Origin: Bacteroidota bacterium
GTDB taxonomy: Bacteria; Bacteroidota; Bacteroidia; Chitinophagales; Saprospiraceae
NCBI GenBank assembly: GCA_020160935.1
Contig: JAIUPL010000037.1
Span: 1-48,837, forward strand
Reading direction: 5' to 3'
DNA: 48,837 nt
Shown here: positions 25,145 to 34,368 of the stretch, one piece after another
Numbering within the stretch: the stretch's first letter is position 1
Layout: the number at the start of each line of letters is the position of its first letter
Notes under the pieces: model-generated
Seen by the model: only the letters and a program-made list of their open reading frames with translations
The model's database searches: none
Told to the model about the DNA's origin: nothing
Program-made: the position numbers and the translations under genes

Positions 25145-25887
25145 TTGCACTTGCACTGGTGATGATTTCCTACAGCAGTCGTGCACAACGCCGGATACTG
25201 ACACAACGTATGGAAAATCAGGCCGCCGAATTGCGCCACCAGCAGGAACTCCTCCAGCGCAACCTGCTGGTGCAGGAAGAAGAACGCCAGCGTATTGCAG
25301 CGCAACTGCACGACGACATCGGCTCCAAACTCGGGGTGCTGCACCTGGCATTCCACCGCCTGCGTCGCGCCGATCGGACAGAAAAGAGTACGGAACCCAT
25401 GTATGAAGAAATCAATACGCTGATATCCAATGCCCTGGAAACTACCCGCCGTATTTCGCACGAATTGCTGCCTCCCACGCTGGAAGACTTTGGCCTGTTG
25501 GAAGCCTTGTCAGAGTTTTTTGAAAGCGTACGGAAAACAGGCGCCGTATCGGTACACTTTGATCACAATGTAGCACGCTCCGATTTTCCCAATCCCGCTA
25601 CCGAACTGCATCTCTTCAGGATTGTACAGGAACTCACCAGCAATTCGCTGAAATACGCATCGGCACACAATATTTCGGTTCATCTCACAAAAGCCGATGA
25701 CAATGCAATCCAACTGCATTACCGCGACGATGGAAATGGCTTCGATCAGGAGACCATGATATCCAAAGGACTGGGTTTCAGAAACCTGCAAAACCGCACC
25801 AAAATGATCGGAGCAGAGTTTCAGGTGCGCACCGCTCCCGGACAGGGTTTTGAAATGAATATCACCTTGCCTTTGTCCCGTTCATAA
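25081..25887 (+). CDS. NarL-type (HisKA_3) sensor histidine kinase
   Basis: 268 residues. One N-terminal helix (about 10-31) is followed by a coiled coil and the dimerisation box RIAAQLHDDIGSKLG with phospho-acceptor His77. An HATPase domain follows, with ELTSNSLKYASAHN, DDGNGF and GLGFRNLQNRTKMIGA. It lacks a sensory input domain. A second possible start at 25141 forms an ATGA overlap with the upstream stop codon. The 25081 start is preferred because it supplies the complete transmembrane helix. The response regulator follows 18 bp later. Probably the upstream membrane protein or a cytoplasmic cue provides the signal. Confidence 0.88.
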   Translation: MDNNLSTTEIILFFGAGILIMIALALVMISYSSRAQRRILTQRMENQAAELRHQQELLQRNLLVQEEERQRIAAQLHDDIGSKLGVLHLAFHRLRRADRTEKSTEPMYEEINTLISNALETTRRISHELLPPTLEDFGLLEALSEFFESVRKTGAVSVHFDHNVARSDFPNPATELHLFRIVQELTSNSLKYASAHNISVHLTKADDNAIQLHYRDDGNGFDQETMISKGLGFRNLQNRTKMIGAEFQVRTAPGQGFEMNITLPLSRS

Positions 25888-25905
25888 CATCTCTCTCTTG
25901 AAAAA

Positions 25906-26565
25906 ATGGATATCCTCATTGCTATAGCCGACGACGAAGCCCTGTTCCGCAGGGGTATGCGCCTGATTCTGGAAGACTACTCTGGCCTGAAAGTCATCAT
26001 CGAAGCCGAGAACGGACAACACCTGCTCGACTGCATTCGCGCCTCCGACGAACTACCGGATGTGCTGCTGCTCGACCTGAAAATGCCCCTGATGGGTGGC
26101 ATCGAAGCCGCAGAAATTATTCGGCGGGAATTCCCTTCGATTCTCATCGTGGTGATCTCATCGCATTTTAGCAAGGCATTCATTATCAATATGATAGAAA
26201 TAGGCGCCTCGGCCTATCTCGGGAAAAATACCGCCCCGGATGAAGTGGTGGAAACCATCCGGATGGTGCGCGAAAAAGGGTTTTACTACAACACGGAAGT
26301 GATGGGTATTATCAGGGAAAATATCATGTCGCCCATGCAGACCAGGGCCAACCGCGAGCAAATCATTGACATTACCAACCGGGAAAAGGAAGTGCTTCAA
26401 TTGATCTGCGAAGAATGTACTACCCAGGAAATTGCAGATCGCCTCTTTATCAGCGTCCGCACGGTCGACGGGCACCGCAACAACCTGCTGAGCAAACTCG
26501 GCTGCCGAAATACGGCAGGGCTTGTGGTGTATGCGCTGCAAAACGGATTGGTGAATTTGAAATAG
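25906..26565 (+). CDS. LuxR/NarL-family response regulator
   Basis: 219 residues. The receiver domain (about 1-120) has acidic residues D9/D10, phospho-acceptor Asp57 in LLLDLKMPLMGG, and a conserved Lys near residue 107. The C-terminal LuxR-type helix-turn-helix contains TNREKEVLQLICEECTTQEI and RTVDGHRNNLLSKLG. It should be phosphorylated by the kinase encoded 18 bp upstream and act as a DNA-binding regulator. The targets are unknown. The hybrid regulator gene begins 132 bp downstream. Confidence 0.92.
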   Translation: MDILIAIADDEALFRRGMRLILEDYSGLKVIIEAENGQHLLDCIRASDELPDVLLLDLKMPLMGGIEAAEIIRREFPSILIVVISSHFSKAFIINMIEIGASAYLGKNTAPDEVVETIRMVREKGFYYNTEVMGIIRENIMSPMQTRANREQIIDITNREKEVLQLICEECTTQEIADRLFISVRTVDGHRNNLLSKLGCRNTAGLVVYALQNGLVNLK

Positions 26566-26697
26566 AGAGACAGAAAGTCGCATCAATTATTTTTCTGTTG
26601 TTATGTTTACGAAGTGAATCCTCGGATCATTGTCAATGTACGATCCGATTCAGGCGCGCTTTATGCCAATTACACTCAAGCCTGATACACTCCGGGA

Positions 26698-29559
26698 ATG
26701 ATACCACGACCACGGATGTCTTTCTTTCAACGCTGTTCCGGCAGCATCCTTCTGCTGTCGGTTTGTTTGCTGTGCATGGCCGATATGGCGCTGTTGGCAC
26801 AACCCGTCTTACCCGTAACCGTTTGGGACGACAACAAATGGCACGGCAGCGAAGTGCCGAAAGTGCTCATCCGTTCAGACACAGGCAACCTGTTAACCCC
26901 GCAGCAGGCCTGGGCCATGTTTGAAGCAGGTCAGTTCAAAGCCTTCACCGATAGCCTGCTACCCGGCAAGTTCGAATATGAACGATACACATTCTGGGCG
27001 GTGTTTGCCCTGGAAAACAGAACAGACAGTTTGCTGGATCTGCTGGTACAGATTGATCACTACCGCGACACCATCTGGAAGGTTCGGCATGGCGTACTTA
27101 CGCCGGTGGCATATGTCCCAAAACTGTTTCCCGTTTCGCTTGCTCGGCCCCTGTTGCCATACCATGTCAGGACATTGAGTTGTTTGCAGTTTTCCCCATT
27201 AGATCGGGATACCCTTCTGGTAAAAATCAGGCATTATCGACCCATGCGTTCTTTCCTGCCTGTTTTGTACGAACCTGCTGTCTACGAACAGGTGCGTATT
27301 TATTCCAATCAGTATTCCAGCGCGTTCTATTTTTTGTTTTTCGGGGTGCTATTTACCGTTTTTTTGTACTGTATCGCACAGTATTTCCATCAGCACAACG
27401 CTATATTTCTATGGTTTTCCTTGTACCAGATATCATTGTTACTGGTAACCTGGCGCAATATTGAAACCGAAAATCCTTGGCTTTACAGTACATTTTACTT
27501 GGCGCCCTGGTTCTGGACGAAAACCCTTTTTTCATCTGCTCATTTTTGCTTTTATACCCTTTTTGTATACCGATTCCTGCAACAGGATGGCAATAGTGCC
27601 ATATTCACTCCTCAGACGCTGCGCAGGATATGGGGGGCGTGTTTGCTCGCTGTTGTGCTGGATTTTGTGCTGCTGCTTTTCGATGCTTTGTATGAAAGTT
27701 GGTTGTTGTATTATGCCAATCGTTTGTTGCTGACGGTATTTTCCCTTTGGTTTTTGTGGAAACTCTGGCGTAACTGGAAAGACAAGTTTACCCGCATCGT
27801 TTTGGTTGCAACTTTTTTGGCCCTAACGGGCGAATTCACCTCCCTGCTTTTGAAACAACCAACCTCCAGCATCGTCAGTGGTATGGGTATTTTATTACAA
27901 ATTGCTCTATTATCCGTTGCATTGGCTTATCGCTCATATGAATTTCAAAAGGAATACCAACGCCTGCAAATTCGACATATCCGGCAATTGGAAGAAAATG
28001 CACGATTAAGTGTAATAGAGCGGCGCGAAGAAATCGAATCTTTTAAAAACAGGTTTTACGCCAATATCACCCACGAGTTTCGTACGCCTCTGACCATTAT
28101 TATCGGTATGGCAGATACATTGAAATCACATGCCGACCTCCGGGTGAGACACATTATCGAAACTCTATTGCGCAGCAGCCACAACCTCTTAAACCTTGTC
28201 AATCAGTTGCTGCGACTAAGCAAGGTGGAATCTGGAATGCTTCAATTGCATGTTAAAAATGCAGATGTCATGCAATTTGTAAAAATAACCAGCCAAACAT
28301 TCGAGTCGCTGGCAAGTCTCAAAAGTCAACACCTGGAAGTAACAGTAGTGCCTGAGCACTACTTTATGGATTTTGATGCCGACTTTCTGCAGCAAATTTT
28401 GTCGAACCTCATCGGAAATGCAGTGAAATACACTGGCGTCGAAGGAATGATTCGAGTAAAGGGGTATATGGAGCCCTCTACATTGGTCATTGAAGTGCAA
28501 GATACAGGACAGGGAATTTCCGAAAATGAGTTGCCATATATTTTTGACCGCTTTCGTCAGGGAGAAAATAAAATACCCCTTCAGGACGGCATCGGATTGG
28601 GTTTGGCGCTTGTAAAAGAACTGGTAAACTATATGGAAGGTACAATTCAAGTAGAAAGTGTGGTAGGAAAGGGAAGTTTGTTCAGGGTATTAATTCCGGT
28701 ACGAGATACCTATATGCATACAGAAAACACAGCGCAAGGGATCGATTGGAGCGAGAGGCAGCATCTTTCGCAGTCCGTATTGCCACAATCTTCGGAAGAA
28801 TTACCCGTATTGTTACTGGTGGAAGACAACCAGGAAATGGTTAAATACCTGTCGACGATCCTACAAGCAGAATATCAAATACTACATGCTGCGAATGGAG
28901 ATGAAGGTTTTGAAGAGGCTATTCAACACCTGCCTGATGTAGTACTCAGCGACCTTATGATGCCTGTGCTGGATGGATTGGGCCTTTGCAGAAAATTAAA
29001 AAACGATCACCGTACCAGCCATATCCCGATCGTGATGCTTACTGCCCGCGCCAGTGTGGAAGATAAAATAAACGGCTTGAAAGCAGGTGTAGATGCCTGG
29101 CTTACCAAACCTTTCCACAAGGAAGAAATGCTGTCTACACTGATAGCCTTGCTGGATAGCCGGCGGCGTTTGCGGGCATTGTTCGAAACCGGTAATTTGG
29201 ATATCCAAACAGAGATGTTGCCCTGGGTAGAAAAAGAAAAGGTTTTTTTGAAACGTTTGAATGACTGTATTGAAGCGCATCTGGGCGATCCGGATTATGA
29301 TGTGCCAAAGTTGAGCCGCGACATGGCCATGAGCCGGGTACAGTTGCACCGAAAATTGAAATCATTGGGAGAACCGCCACCTTCCTTGTTCATTCGTGCA
29401 TACCGGCTTTCACGCGCTAAAATGATGTTGAAATCAAGTGATGATACAGTGGCTCAAATAGCATATCAAACCGGCTTTAATGACCCGGCTTATTTTTCCA
29501 ACTGTTTTAAAGATACGTTCGGTGCCAGCCCCTCCGAATGGCGCAAGGGTAATACTTGA
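26698..29559 (+). CDS. Hybrid one-protein two-component regulator (7TM sensor, kinase, receiver, AraC HTH)
   Basis: 953 residues; a second possible start is at 26716. In order: a signal peptide (to about residue 34); an external domain of the 7TMR-DISMED2 kind (about 35-195); seven helices (about 205-410); a coiled-coil linker; the dimerisation box NITHEFRTPLTII with His459; an HATPase domain with NLIGNAVKYTG, DTGQGISENE and GIGLGLALVKEL; a receiver with Asp752 in VLSDLMMPVLDG; and an AraC-type helix-turn-helix at the C-terminus (IAYQTGFNDPAYFSNCFKD). Such proteins often control polysaccharide or surface-protein genes in Bacteroidota. Three secreted-protein genes follow directly and are plausible targets, but that is inference. 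Confidence 0.9.
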   Translation: MIPRPRMSFFQRCSGSILLLSVCLLCMADMALLAQPVLPVTVWDDNKWHGSEVPKVLIRSDTGNLLTPQQAWAMFEAGQFKAFTDSLLPGKFEYERYTFWAVFALENRTDSLLDLLVQIDHYRDTIWKVRHGVLTPVAYVPKLFPVSLARPLLPYHVRTLSCLQFSPLDRDTLLVKIRHYRPMRSFLPVLYEPAVYEQVRIYSNQYSSAFYFLFFGVLFTVFLYCIAQYFHQHNAIFLWFSLYQISLLLVTWRNIETENPWLYSTFYLAPWFWTKTLFSSAHFCFYTLFVYRFLQQDGNSAIFTPQTLRRIWGACLLAVVLDFVLLLFDALYESWLLYYANRLLLTVFSLWFLWKLWRNWKDKFTRIVLVATFLALTGEFTSLLLKQPTSSIVSGMGILLQIALLSVALAYRSYEFQKEYQRLQIRHIRQLEENARLSVIERREEIESFKNRFYANITHEFRTPLTIIIGMADTLKSHADLRVRHIIETLLRSSHNLLNLVNQLLRLSKVESGMLQLHVKNADVMQFVKITSQTFESLASLKSQHLEVTVVPEHYFMDFDADFLQQILSNLIGNAVKYTGVEGMIRVKGYMEPSTLVIEVQDTGQGISENELPYIFDRFRQGENKIPLQDGIGLGLALVKELVNYMEGTIQVESVVGKGSLFRVLIPVRDTYMHTENTAQGIDWSERQHLSQSVLPQSSEELPVLLLVEDNQEMVKYLSTILQAEYQILHAANGDEGFEEAIQHLPDVVLSDLMMPVLDGLGLCRKLKNDHRTSHIPIVMLTARASVEDKINGLKAGVDAWLTKPFHKEEMLSTLIALLDSRRRLRALFETGNLDIQTEMLPWVEKEKVFLKRLNDCIEAHLGDPDYDVPKLSRDMAMSRVQLHRKLKSLGEPPPSLFIRAYRLSRAKMMLKSSDDTVAQIAYQTGFNDPAYFSNCFKDTFGASPSEWRKGNT

Positions 29560-29696
29560 ATTGCAACGCCCCGCGTTTCTACCCGAAATGAGGATGCAGG
29601 CAGGGCAGGTTACCAGATTCCAATATTTTGATACCATATTACAAGGAAGGGAAATGATGCAGGCTGACTTTTGTGGCGCACAAATCCCTTTCAATT

Positions 29697-32060
29697 ATGA
29701 AAAGTTCAATCCCTTTCACCTGCCTTTTTTTACTCCAGATACTATCCTTGCCTTTTAGTGCAACCTCGCAGTGTACCTGGAACGGTACCACGGGCAACTG
29801 GTCCGACGGTTCCAAATGGAGTTGTGGACACGCTCCTTTACCTGCTGAAAACGTGGTGATCAATGCCGGTACCGTAACGCTGGATGTATCGCCCACGGTG
29901 GCCAGTTTTACCATGTCCAATGGCACTATCACTGGCGCGTACGATTTGAATGTCAACAATGATTTAATCCTGAGTGCAGGCGTGCTGGGCAACACCGGCA
30001 ACGTGGCAGTATCAGGCACATGCTCCTGGTCGGGCGGCACACTGGGCAGCACCGACGGCACGGCTACCGGCACAATCACAATCACAGGGGCTGCCACGCT
30101 TTCAACGGGCACACTTAAACGCCTGTTTGGCAAAACGTTACAACTAAACAGCGGCGCTTCATACTCGGGCATCGGCGCCCTTTCGCTGGGCTATGGCGGC
30201 GTATTGAATGTACCTGCCGGACAGGTGTTTTCGGCCGATGTAACAGGTAATGTGTCGTGGACGGCTTTTACCGGCGGCGGCACCTGGAACAATGCCGGAA
30301 CGTTCGACAAACAGGGTAATGGCGCACTTTCCATCGGTTTTGTGTTCAATAATTCTGCTGCGGTACAGGTGAACAGCGGCGCGCTGGACCTGTCGAACGG
30401 AGGCGCCCACAACGGCTCTTTCAGTATTGCCCCGGCAGCCACCCTGGAATTCGGGGGCGGCACACACGACCTTAGCACCAGTACTTTGAGCAGCACGGGT
30501 TCTTTGATTGTGTCGGGTGGCACGGCCACAATGCCCAATAACAGCACTCATACGGATGTGACACTGAGCGGCGGTACAGCCCATTTATCAGGAAACAACT
30601 CGATGGACGACTTGATGGTGAGCGGCGGCACCCTGAATCTGTCGGGAAGCCTGGTCGTTCAAAGCCTGACCATGACCAACGGCACCGTGGCAGGCGCTTG
30701 CTCCATTACGATTGCCGGCAACCTGAGCCTCAGTGCAGGCGTACTAGGCAATACGGGCAACGTGGCAGTATCAGGCACATGCTCCTGGGCTGGCGGCACA
30801 CTGGGTAGCACCGACGGCATGGCTACCGGCACGATCACGGTGGCAGGGGCTGCAACCTTTACTTCCGGCTCGCTGAAACGCTTGTTTGCCAAGACATTGA
30901 ACCTGAACAGCGGCGCTTCATACTCGGGCATTGGCGCCCTTTCGCTGGGCTATGGCGGCGTGTTGAATGTACCTGGCGGGCAGGTGTTTTCGGCCGATGT
31001 GACAGGTAATGTGTCGTGGACGGCTTTTATCGGTGGCGGCACCTGGAATAACGCCGGAATATTTGAGAAACAAGGTACAGGTTCACTCAATATCTCGTTC
31101 GCATTCGACAACAGTGGCACTATCACAGGAACGGGAACAGTTACATTCAGTGGCACTTTCAACAATACCGGGCTGATCTCCCCTGGCGCTTCGCCAGGCA
31201 TACTCAACCTGAACAAAACCAGCGCTGGAATCCCCGTGCAAAACCTGGCCATCGAACTGGAAGGCCCAACGCCCGGCGTCGGTGGCTACGACCAACTCAA
31301 CAATACGAGCGGAGCCCTCAATCTGAATGGCGGCATTCTTTCCGTTACCCTGCTCAACGGTTATCTTCCAGATGTAGGTACATCCTTTGTCATTGCGACA
31401 GGCACTTCACGAACCGGCACATTCGGCACCTTACAGTTGCCTGTCGACAATACGCGCTGGACGGTGACCTATAATGCCACAAATGTAACGCTCACCGTAG
31501 CATCGTCTTTGCCTGTACAATTGGTTGATTTTCAAGTGAAAAGAGAAGGGGTTGTGGCACTTCTGAACTGGTATGCCGCCACTGAACGCAACAACCGCGG
31601 CTTTTGCATAGAACGCTCCATAGACGGCCACAATTTTGAAAACATTGCTTTTGTGGCAAGCAGGGGCGATACAGATACGCCTGTTTCCTACACCTTTGAA
31701 GATGCCACTCTCCCCTCTGCCCCCAACGTGTATTACCGGCTTCGGCAGGAAGACAACGATGGCGCCATTTCATACAGCATCATTCGCAAGGTGACGGGCC
31801 GTGTCTCTTTTTCTGCCACTCTCAGCCCCAATCCGGCTGTAGATGTGGTTACCATACTGGCCGATCTGCCCCGAAAGTCAACTGTAAATGTCAGCATTAC
31901 CGATCTGCAAGGACGGCCGGTTTATCAGGCGCCAGGCAATCTGCTGGAAGCCGGTCTTCAACAACTGCAGGTACAGGTCAATGACATTCCCACGGGGGTA
32001 TATCTGTTTCATTTACAGACAGATACGTCCATTCAAAGTGTACCAATGATAAAACAATAA
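29697..32060 (+). CDS. Secreted repeat protein with T9SS sorting tail
   Basis: 787 residues from the ATG at 29697, with a signal peptide (to about SATSQ). The body is rich in G, S, T and N, with many short beta strands as in beta-helix or adhesin proteins. Two long sections are near-copies of each other: AGVLGNTGNVAVSGTCSW occurs twice with identical flanking order, offset by 253 codons (759 bp; 30001 and 30760). LSLGYGGVLNVPAGQVFSAD and TWNNAG also recur. The last 85 residues (LSPNPAVDVVTILADLPRKS, then GVYLFHLQTD and ending IKQ) form a type A sorting domain. It is likely a surface-exposed adhesin or structural protein. It is the first gene of a probable three-gene unit. Confidence 0.82.
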   Translation: MKSSIPFTCLFLLQILSLPFSATSQCTWNGTTGNWSDGSKWSCGHAPLPAENVVINAGTVTLDVSPTVASFTMSNGTITGAYDLNVNNDLILSAGVLGNTGNVAVSGTCSWSGGTLGSTDGTATGTITITGAATLSTGTLKRLFGKTLQLNSGASYSGIGALSLGYGGVLNVPAGQVFSADVTGNVSWTAFTGGGTWNNAGTFDKQGNGALSIGFVFNNSAAVQVNSGALDLSNGGAHNGSFSIAPAATLEFGGGTHDLSTSTLSSTGSLIVSGGTATMPNNSTHTDVTLSGGTAHLSGNNSMDDLMVSGGTLNLSGSLVVQSLTMTNGTVAGACSITIAGNLSLSAGVLGNTGNVAVSGTCSWAGGTLGSTDGMATGTITVAGAATFTSGSLKRLFAKTLNLNSGASYSGIGALSLGYGGVLNVPGGQVFSADVTGNVSWTAFIGGGTWNNAGIFEKQGTGSLNISFAFDNSGTITGTGTVTFSGTFNNTGLISPGASPGILNLNKTSAGIPVQNLAIELEGPTPGVGGYDQLNNTSGALNLNGGILSVTLLNGYLPDVGTSFVIATGTSRTGTFGTLQLPVDNTRWTVTYNATNVTLTVASSLPVQLVDFQVKREGVVALLNWYAATERNNRGFCIERSIDGHNFENIAFVASRGDTDTPVSYTFEDATLPSAPNVYYRLRQEDNDGAISYSIIRKVTGRVSFSATLSPNPAVDVVTILADLPRKSTVNVSITDLQGRPVYQAPGNLLEAGLQQLQVQVNDIPTGVYLFHLQTDTSIQSVPMIKQ

Positions 32061-32091
32061 CATCCATAGTTCACTCAATAAACTTTTTACG

Positions 32092-33480
32092 ATGAAATCA
32101 ACAATTACCGCTTTTCTGCTCCTGTCTATCCTGACCGCTACCAGGCTGCAAGCCCAGTGGCAAGGTTACGACCCTGCATTTGCCGACACCGTGGACGCTT
32201 ATGACCTTCGCATCTCTTCCAGCAACCCGCAGATAGCCTGGTCATTGATGACCAAGTACTTTATCGACGAAGACGGCTTTTATAACTGGCTGCCGATGGA
32301 AACGCTTCGGTTTGCCAAAACCACTGACGGCGGCCAAACCTGGAGCGAAGGCGCCGTGCCCGCAGGTGATGCGCCTTATCCGAGCAGCATCAGCGGTGTA
32401 GACGCTAACACAGCGTGGGCAGCCGCCATCGATAGCAATTATGCCAGCCAAATTGTGAAAACCGAAGACGGCGGGCTTACCTGGACACGCCAACTGGAAA
32501 ACGGATTTTCCAGTCCTACTTCTTATGTAGACTTTATTCATTTCTGGGATGCCCAAAACGGCATTGTTATCGGCGATCCGGCTTCTTCAGATACCAACCC
32601 CGACAAATTCTGGGAAGTTTACAAGACTTCGGATGGCGGCCAAAACTGGACTCGGGTGAGCAGCGACCAAATTCCGGCGCCTACAGAATATGAAGTAGGT
32701 TATGCAGGTGATTTTTTTGTGTCTGGCGATCATATCTGGTTCCCGGCATTCGATTATGTTACAAACTCGTGGACACGTATTTACAAATCTGACGACCGCG
32801 GTTTGAGTTGGTCGGCTGTGACCGCCTATTGCGGCGTGCTCTCATTTGCCGATTCGCTGCATGGCATCGGGCGCGCATACAACAATGGCGCTTTTCCGAT
32901 ACGTTACACGGAAGATGGAGGCAATACCTGGTCAAACATTCCCGAACTCAAAGTGAACAACGTGGCTTCCATCGCGCTGATTCCGGAGTCCTATTTTTTG
33001 CTGGCTGTTGTCATCGATGATGTGCTGGCAGATGAGGCACGCACTATTCTCAGTACCGACCAGGGCGCATCATGGATGGAACTTGGTACTTCGGAAGGAG
33101 TACCAGGAAATGCCAAATTTGCCAGCCCAACCCTTGGGTACGCCGGCGGATGGCAGCCTTATGCCATGACCACCCGCATGTACAAGTATAACGGCAACCC
33201 ATTGGTGGGCCTCTTTTCCGGCGTTGCGCTGAATGCAGACGTTACACTTGCGCCCAATCCGGTGTCTGAGCACCTACAGGTACGGGTTCAGGTGGCTGAA
33301 CCGGCTTCATTTACCCTGCTACTCAATGATGCACAGGGAAAACTGATGGAAAGAAAAACACTTGAACCATCGGCTGATATTCAAACAGATTTTGACGTGC
33401 ATCGCCTGCCCGCAGGCATGTACACGCTTACGGTGAGTAGTGAAAAAGGTTTTCTGACTCGTAAAATTGTAAAGCAATGA
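32092..33480 (+). CDS. Secreted BNR/Asp-box repeat protein with T9SS sorting tail
   Basis: 462 residues with a signal peptide ending near LQAQ. At least six Asp-box-like repeats are visible: TTDGGQTWSEG, TEDGGLTWTRQ, TSDGGQNWTRV, SDDRGLSWSAV, TEDGGNTWSNI and STDQGASWMEL. These predict a six- or seven-bladed beta-propeller like sialidase or Ycf48-type proteins. Catalytic residues of sialidases are not evident, so a binding or structural role is likelier. The C-terminal APNPVSEHLQVRVQV... PAGMYTLTVSSEKGFLTRKI is a sorting domain. It lies 31 bp after the preceding secreted-protein gene, and its stop codon overlaps the next start (ATGA, 33477-33480). Confidence 0.85.
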   Translation: MKSTITAFLLLSILTATRLQAQWQGYDPAFADTVDAYDLRISSSNPQIAWSLMTKYFIDEDGFYNWLPMETLRFAKTTDGGQTWSEGAVPAGDAPYPSSISGVDANTAWAAAIDSNYASQIVKTEDGGLTWTRQLENGFSSPTSYVDFIHFWDAQNGIVIGDPASSDTNPDKFWEVYKTSDGGQNWTRVSSDQIPAPTEYEVGYAGDFFVSGDHIWFPAFDYVTNSWTRIYKSDDRGLSWSAVTAYCGVLSFADSLHGIGRAYNNGAFPIRYTEDGGNTWSNIPELKVNNVASIALIPESYFLLAVVIDDVLADEARTILSTDQGASWMELGTSEGVPGNAKFASPTLGYAGGWQPYAMTTRMYKYNGNPLVGLFSGVALNADVTLAPNPVSEHLQVRVQVAEPASFTLLLNDAQGKLMERKTLEPSADIQTDFDVHRLPAGMYTLTVSSEKGFLTRKIVKQ

Positions 33481-34091
33481 AAATGAATCTTTTCCTTGCG
33501 CTATTTGCCTGCGCTTTGTACTCCCGGATGGCTGCTCAAACACCAGCGGCTAATGAAACCCCACTGATTCCAGCCCCCTTTTCCGTCTGGTCGCAACGCC
33601 AGGACATGAGCAAATGGGCGGATAAACATTTCCGGCTTAGCGCAGCAATCCGTGCCGAACCGGCCGATTCGGAATCCTTCGCGGTCGCTTTTGTCAGGAA
33701 TGAATATCCCGAACAAAAAGCCCGCAACTGGGTGTGGATGGATAACATGTTCGACCGCCCTGTGCGCGACACTGTCTGGAAAACGTATGTGCTGGAAGGG
33801 ATGTTCGACCGGAGCGCGCCATACATGGGTTGGGGAGTGTTGGGATACGGCAATGGAACATTTTACTTTGATGATTTTCAGTTGTCCGTAGAAACGGAAC
33901 CCGGAAATTGGCAGATTATTCCGCTTGTCAATGCCAATTTTGAGCAGGAAGGCCTGGAGCCCTGGCAACAAACCTCTATGGGCGTGCCGGTGCGGGTACT
34001 GGGCGCTTCGGCGTTGATCTGGGAAACCCACCCTTTTGAAGGAAAAAAATGCCTGCGGGTGACGAATAAATTTCTTTCAGACAAGGATTGA
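33477..34091 (+). CDS. Exported protein, unknown function
   Basis: 204 residues. A signal peptide, MKMNLFLALFACALYSRMAAQ, is followed by a mature domain with WKTYVLEGMFDRSAPYMGWG and FYFDDFQLSVETEPGNW, then NANFEQEGLEPWQQT. These segments look like a carbohydrate-binding jelly-roll region, possibly two half-copies, but no family is certain. No T9SS sorting tail is evident, so it may be periplasmic. The start overlaps the previous stop codon, giving a coupled three-gene unit. A strong intrinsic terminator follows 70 bp after the stop codon. Confidence 0.6.
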   Translation: MKMNLFLALFACALYSRMAAQTPAANETPLIPAPFSVWSQRQDMSKWADKHFRLSAAIRAEPADSESFAVAFVRNEYPEQKARNWVWMDNMFDRPVRDTVWKTYVLEGMFDRSAPYMGWGVLGYGNGTFYFDDFQLSVETEPGNWQIIPLVNANFEQEGLEPWQQTSMGVPVRVLGASALIWETHPFEGKKCLRVTNKFLSDKD

Positions 34092-34161
34092 ATACGCTAA
34101 TATTTGCAAGTGGCTGATAACCATTGTGTTACAGCCTGTTGCCATATGCATTTTCCACTCT

Positions 34162-34201
34162 TCCCGAATTTTTTCATTCGAAAAAATTCGGGATTTTTTT
34201 T
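34162..34201 (+). terminator. Strong intrinsic terminator of the secreted-protein unit
   Basis: A 14-bp stem with strands TCCCGAATTTTTTC (34162-34175) and GAAAAAATTCGGGA (34180-34193), loop ATTC, is followed by eight T residues. It ends the transcript of the three secreted-protein genes. Confidence 0.93.
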
Positions 34202-34285
34202 GCCTGCCGCGATCTGAAAACCGTGTTTTCCCGTATAGCCTCCAGAACGAATTCAAACATTCATTTTTCCAAATTTTCAACTACA

Positions 34286-34353
34286 ATGAAAACGTTACAG
34301 ATTCTTTTTTGTGTCTTTTTCTTTCCTGCACCCTCACCGCTCAGGACAAATAG
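34286..34353 (+). pseudogene. Broken signal-peptide leader of the following gene
   Basis: From the ATG at 34286 the reading MKTLQILF is followed by a run of six T (34305-34310). One additional T would put the reading into the frame of the next coding sequence and give CLFLSCTLTAQDK, a normal Bacteroidota signal peptide. In that frame a TAG at 34351-34353 then interrupts before ITVTMPAQMTV of the gene starting at 34369. Two lesions are thus needed to explain it: one missing base in a homopolymer and one nonsense codon. Sequencing error, true decay or phase variation are all possible. Confidence 0.6.
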
Positions 34354-34368
34354 TACATCACCGTTACC

